The notes under the pieces were generated by a model, which was given only the letters and a program-made list of their open reading frames with translations, had not been told where the DNA came from and did no database searches. The position numbers were made by a program, and so were the translations under genes. From NCBI GenBank assembly GCA_001800185.1, contig MGUX01000015.1, positions 1-8,709 of the forward strand: 8,709 nt of DNA, given 5' to 3'. Position 1 is the first letter of the stretch. Each line of letters opens with the position of its first letter. Source of the DNA: Elusimicrobia bacterium RIFCSPLOWO2_12_FULL_59_9 (GTDB taxonomy: Bacteria; Elusimicrobiota; Elusimicrobia; O2-12-FULL-59-9). This document shows positions 6,311 through 8,709 of this stretch, one piece after another.

Positions 6311-6987
6311 AAATGAAGGCTGGATGGTTGGCCGTGGCAGTGGCGGCGTTGTTGGCGGCCCGCGTGGAGGCCGCAAGCTGGGAGCAGGCGCCGGGACTTT
6401 ATGCCGTTTTTCACACCAACGCGGGCGACATGGTCTGCTCGCTTTTTGAGAAAGAGTCGCCCAAGACGGTGGCTAATTTCGTGGATTTGGCCACCGGCGC
6501 GAAAGAGTGGACCGATCCCAAGACGGGAGAAAAGAAGAAGAGCCGTTTCTATGACGGGCTCATTTTCCACAGGGTGATACCCGGATTCATGATCCAGGGG
6601 GGCGATCCCTTGGGCACCGGCACCGGCGGGCCGGGCTATCAGTTTGAAGACGAGGTGGGCGCGGGCTTGCGCTTCGATGAGCCGGGCAAGCTGGCCATGG
6701 CCAACGCCGGCCCCAACACCAACGGCAGCCAGTTCTTCATCACCGATATGCCCCGCGAAAACTATCCCAAGCTTCCCAGCCATCTAAATGGCCGTCACAC
6801 CATTTTTGGCCAATTGATTTCCGGCTGGGACGTTTTGAAATACATCGCCACCACCGGGCGCGATCAGCGCGACAAGCCGGACGGGGACGTCGTCATCACG
6901 GAGCTGGTCATCAAGCGCGTCGAGGAGCCCAAAAAGGCCCAGGGAAAGGAGAAGCCGGAGGAAAAAGCGCAAACGAAATCGGAATAA
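6307..6987 (+). CDS. Exported cyclophilin-type peptidyl-prolyl isomerase
   Basis: A proline cis-trans isomerase of 226 residues that should help fold proteins outside the cytoplasm. The N-terminus is a typical signal peptide: basic MKMK, hydrophobic core 6-18, and a probable cleavage after VEA (residue 22). There is no lipobox Cys. The cyclophilin core (about 30-205) carries FHRVIPGFMIQGGD (87-100; catalytic Arg89, plus Phe94 and Gln97), GKLAMANAGPNTNGSQFFIT (127-146) and NGRHTIFGQL (161-170, His164). His159 occupies the place of the cyclosporin-contacting Trp of human cyclophilin A, which suggests weak drug sensitivity. A Lys/Glu-rich insertion (65-80) precedes FYDGLIFHR, as in many bacterial secreted forms, and the C-terminus is a charged K/E/P-rich tail (206-226). 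The ATG overlaps the epimerase stop as ATGA. Confidence 0.92.
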   Translation: MKMKAGWLAVAVAALLAARVEAASWEQAPGLYAVFHTNAGDMVCSLFEKESPKTVANFVDLATGAKEWTDPKTGEKKKSRFYDGLIFHRVIPGFMIQGGDPLGTGTGGPGYQFEDEVGAGLRFDEPGKLAMANAGPNTNGSQFFITDMPRENYPKLPSHLNGRHTIFGQLISGWDVLKYIATTGRDQRDKPDGDVVITELVIKRVEEPKKAQGKEKPEEKAQTKSE

Positions 6988-7006
6988 AATTTCGAGCGGC
7001 GCTCTC

Positions 7007-8200
7007 ATGTCCATCTCGGTAGCGGCGTCCCGCAGTTCAGACCTCAAAAATCCGGTTCAATGCGGCCGGGATTTAGCCGAGGAAGTCCTGCGCCAACTGG
7101 CCGCGCCCCGGTGCCTGCTGGTCTTCAGCCCTTACCACGGGATCGACCATCGAAAGCTATTGAATGGAATCCGCTCGGCGGCCGGCGACTGTCCCCTGAT
7201 CGGAGGCACCACTTACGGGGGCATTTATGGCTCGATGCTGGCCGAAGATTCCGTGGTCTTGCTGGCTTTGGGCGGGGATATTCAAGCCGCCGCCGGCTGG
7301 TCCGTGGGATTGGCGACGGATTCCTTTGAAGCCGGACGGCAAGTCGCCGAAATGGCGCTCAGCCGCCTTGGCGGCCCAAAGCCCAAACTTTTCATTTTAA
7401 TGCACGAGCCCCAGATGGGATTTCCAGTTAAAATCCTGGAGGGCGCCCAATCCGTCCTGGGCGCCGATTTCCCCATCATCGGCGGTGGAACGGGGACCGG
7501 GGTCATCATGGAGCAAAGTCCTATGTCCATCCAGTTCATGGGGGAAAAAGCGCTGGCCGGCGCCTGCGTCGGGCTGCTCCTGGCCGGGGACTTCGAGTTT
7601 TCGTGCGGATTTTCCCATGGCGGTACGCCGATCAGCCGGCCGTTCACCTTGACCAAGACCCGGGGCAATATTTTGGTGGAACTGGATCACCGCCCCGCCC
7701 TGGACGTCATGGAGGAGGCCTTCAACGTCCAATACCATCCCGTCGACATTCCCTTTTCCAACTACAACCTGGCGTGCAGCCTGGTGGAGGAGGGTACGGA
7801 GGATTTCACCCTTTTCGGCATCTGGGGCGCCAACGCGCAGGAAAGAACTCTCTACTGCGGAACTCCCATCATCGAAGGCGCCAAGTACCGTTTTGTCACC
7901 GTGGAGCCGGAGGTCCTGTTGAACCAAACCAAGGAAGGGGTGCTCAAGGCCTTAAAATTGCTCAAAACGGATAAAATCAAAGGGACCGTGTGCTTCGACT
8001 GCTACGGCCGAAAGCTCCAATTGGGAGCGCATGACCTCATCGATCAAGAGCTTAAAATCATTCACGACCTGCTTGGAAAAACTCCCCTGGCCGGCATGTA
8101 CTCCGGAAGCGAAATTGACTTTTTAAACTCTCAGCCCGTGCGTTCCTTCAGCCGCTATGGGCACGCCAGCACGTCCTTCGCCATTTTCGCGGACCCATGA
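7007..8200 (+). CDS. FIST domain signal-sensing protein
   Basis: A predicted cytoplasmic sensor of 397 residues with FIST N- and C-terminal domains, a ligand-binding module (small molecules such as amino acids have been proposed) found beside kinases, cyclases and chemoreceptors. FIST_N spans about 20-210, with CPLIGGTTYGG (62-72), GWSVGLATDSFEAGRQVAEMAL (97-118) and FPIIGGGTGTG (155-165). FIST_C spans about 220-392, with TVCFDCYGRKLQLG (327-340) and the closing PLAGMYSGSEI (360-370) and GHASTSFAIF (385-394). No membrane segment, signal peptide or output domain is visible, so it must act through a partner. Its TGA overlaps the ATG of a nucleotide cyclase gene, which makes that enzyme the likely partner. 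The ATG lies 19 bases after the cyclophilin stop with only a weak ribosome site (GAGCGG). Confidence 0.85.
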   Translation: MSISVAASRSSDLKNPVQCGRDLAEEVLRQLAAPRCLLVFSPYHGIDHRKLLNGIRSAAGDCPLIGGTTYGGIYGSMLAEDSVVLLALGGDIQAAAGWSVGLATDSFEAGRQVAEMALSRLGGPKPKLFILMHEPQMGFPVKILEGAQSVLGADFPIIGGGTGTGVIMEQSPMSIQFMGEKALAGACVGLLLAGDFEFSCGFSHGGTPISRPFTLTKTRGNILVELDHRPALDVMEEAFNVQYHPVDIPFSNYNLACSLVEEGTEDFTLFGIWGANAQERTLYCGTPIIEGAKYRFVTVEPEVLLNQTKEGVLKALKLLKTDKIKGTVCFDCYGRKLQLGAHDLIDQELKIIHDLLGKTPLAGMYSGSEIDFLNSQPVRSFSRYGHASTSFAIFADP

Positions 8201-8709
8201 GCGCCTCCGAAAAATTCTCCGAATCCCTCAGGCAAGGCGAACGGCGGATCGTGACCGTCATTTTCGCCGACGTGAGCGGATTTACCGCTATGTCCGAGAA
8301 GCTGGACCCCGAAGACGTCCGGGACATCATGAACCGGTGCTTCAGCATGCTTTCCCAAGCGGTCTATGAGCAAAAGGGCGTCGTCGATAAATACGTGGGG
8401 GACTGCGTGATGGCTCTTTTCGGCGTGCCCCACGCGCAGGAGGACGACGCCGTTCGGGCGGTGCGCGCCGCTTTGAAAATGCAGACGGCGCTCAAGTCCT
8501 TCGGAGAAGAGCTCAAGCGTTCCAGGGGATTTTCGCTCTCCATGAGGATAGGCATCAACACCGGGCTGGTGATCGCGGGAGACGTGGGCTCCAGCCAAAA
8601 GAGCGATTTCACCGTGATGGGGGACGCCGTGAACACGGCCTCCCGCATCGAGCACTCCGCCGCCGTGGGAAAGGTGTGGATCAGCCGGGAAACGCACCGG
8701 TTCGTCAAG
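8197..8709 (+). CDS. Class III adenylate cyclase catalytic domain (3'-truncated by the window)
   Basis: The frame is open from ATG 8197 to the window end (171 residues seen). It is a class III cyclase catalytic domain, forming a 3',5'-cyclic nucleotide from a nucleoside triphosphate. Metal-binding aspartates are D25 (IFADVSGFT) and D69 (KYVGDCVMALFG). The transition-state pair is N146 and R150 in VNTASRIE. The base-selecting positions are Lys65 and, seven before Asn146, Thr139; a Lys/Thr pair fits ATP rather than GTP, so the product is probably cAMP. The short N-terminus (GERRIVTVIFADVSGFT) and PHAQEDDAVRAVRAAL resemble the N-terminal domain of long cyclase proteins that continue into an AAA-type ATPase and TPR repeats. 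That continuation is a prediction, as it lies outside the window. Translation is coupled to the FIST gene by an ATGA overlap. Confidence 0.9.
   Translation, partial: MSASEKFSESLRQGERRIVTVIFADVSGFTAMSEKLDPEDVRDIMNRCFSMLSQAVYEQKGVVDKYVGDCVMALFGVPHAQEDDAVRAVRAALKMQTALKSFGEELKRSRGFSLSMRIGINTGLVIAGDVGSSQKSDFTVMGDAVNTASRIEHSAAVGKVWISRETHRFVK

Noticed and set aside
6988..7006. Short stem (GAGC-GGC-GCTC) before the FIST gene as a terminator or regulator
   Set aside because: It has only four base pairs and no T-run, and could easily arise by chance.

Overview
The window is a G+C-rich (roughly 60% by eye) bacterial chromosomal segment. Every supported gene lies on the + strand, and no intergenic gap exceeds 24 bases. 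The membrane-anchored S49 peptidase, the exported cyclophilin with a signal peptide, and the PolX/NnrE housekeeping genes suggest a free-living bacterium, probably diderm. The sequence alone does not fix the phylum. A deep-branching lineage such as Elusimicrobiota is only a guess. I see no mobile element, CRISPR array, tRNA or rRNA.

Layout. (i) 1-733: the end of a GAF-GGDEF diguanylate cyclase, split by an in-frame amber codon at 227-229. (ii) 730-2058: a second, intact, membrane-anchored GAF-GGDEF diguanylate cyclase that overlaps the first by 4 bases. (iii) 2083-3117: an SppA-type signal peptide peptidase, coupled by a 4-base overlap to (iv) 3114-3713, a Yip1-like multi-pass membrane protein. 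(v) 3733-5463: a complete bacterial PolX (family X polymerase plus PHP nuclease). (vi) 5456-6310: a stand-alone NAD(P)HX epimerase. (vii) 6307-6987: an exported cyclophilin. (viii) 7007-8200: a FIST-domain sensor. (ix) 8197-8709: the start of a class III nucleotide cyclase that runs off the window.

How they fit together. The junctions are four overlaps of 4 bases (GTGA or ATGA), one overlap of 8 bases, and gaps of 19-24 bases. This looks like one long transcription unit or two adjoining ones. I see no convincing promoter or terminator inside it. The two ends are second-messenger genes: c-di-GMP synthesis on the left, and a FIST sensor coupled to a probable adenylate cyclase on the right. The middle is envelope proteolysis, DNA repair, metabolite repair and protein folding.

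The most interesting points are the amber codon in an otherwise intact diguanylate cyclase frame, the differing inhibitory sites of the two tandem cyclases, and the FIST-cyclase pair.
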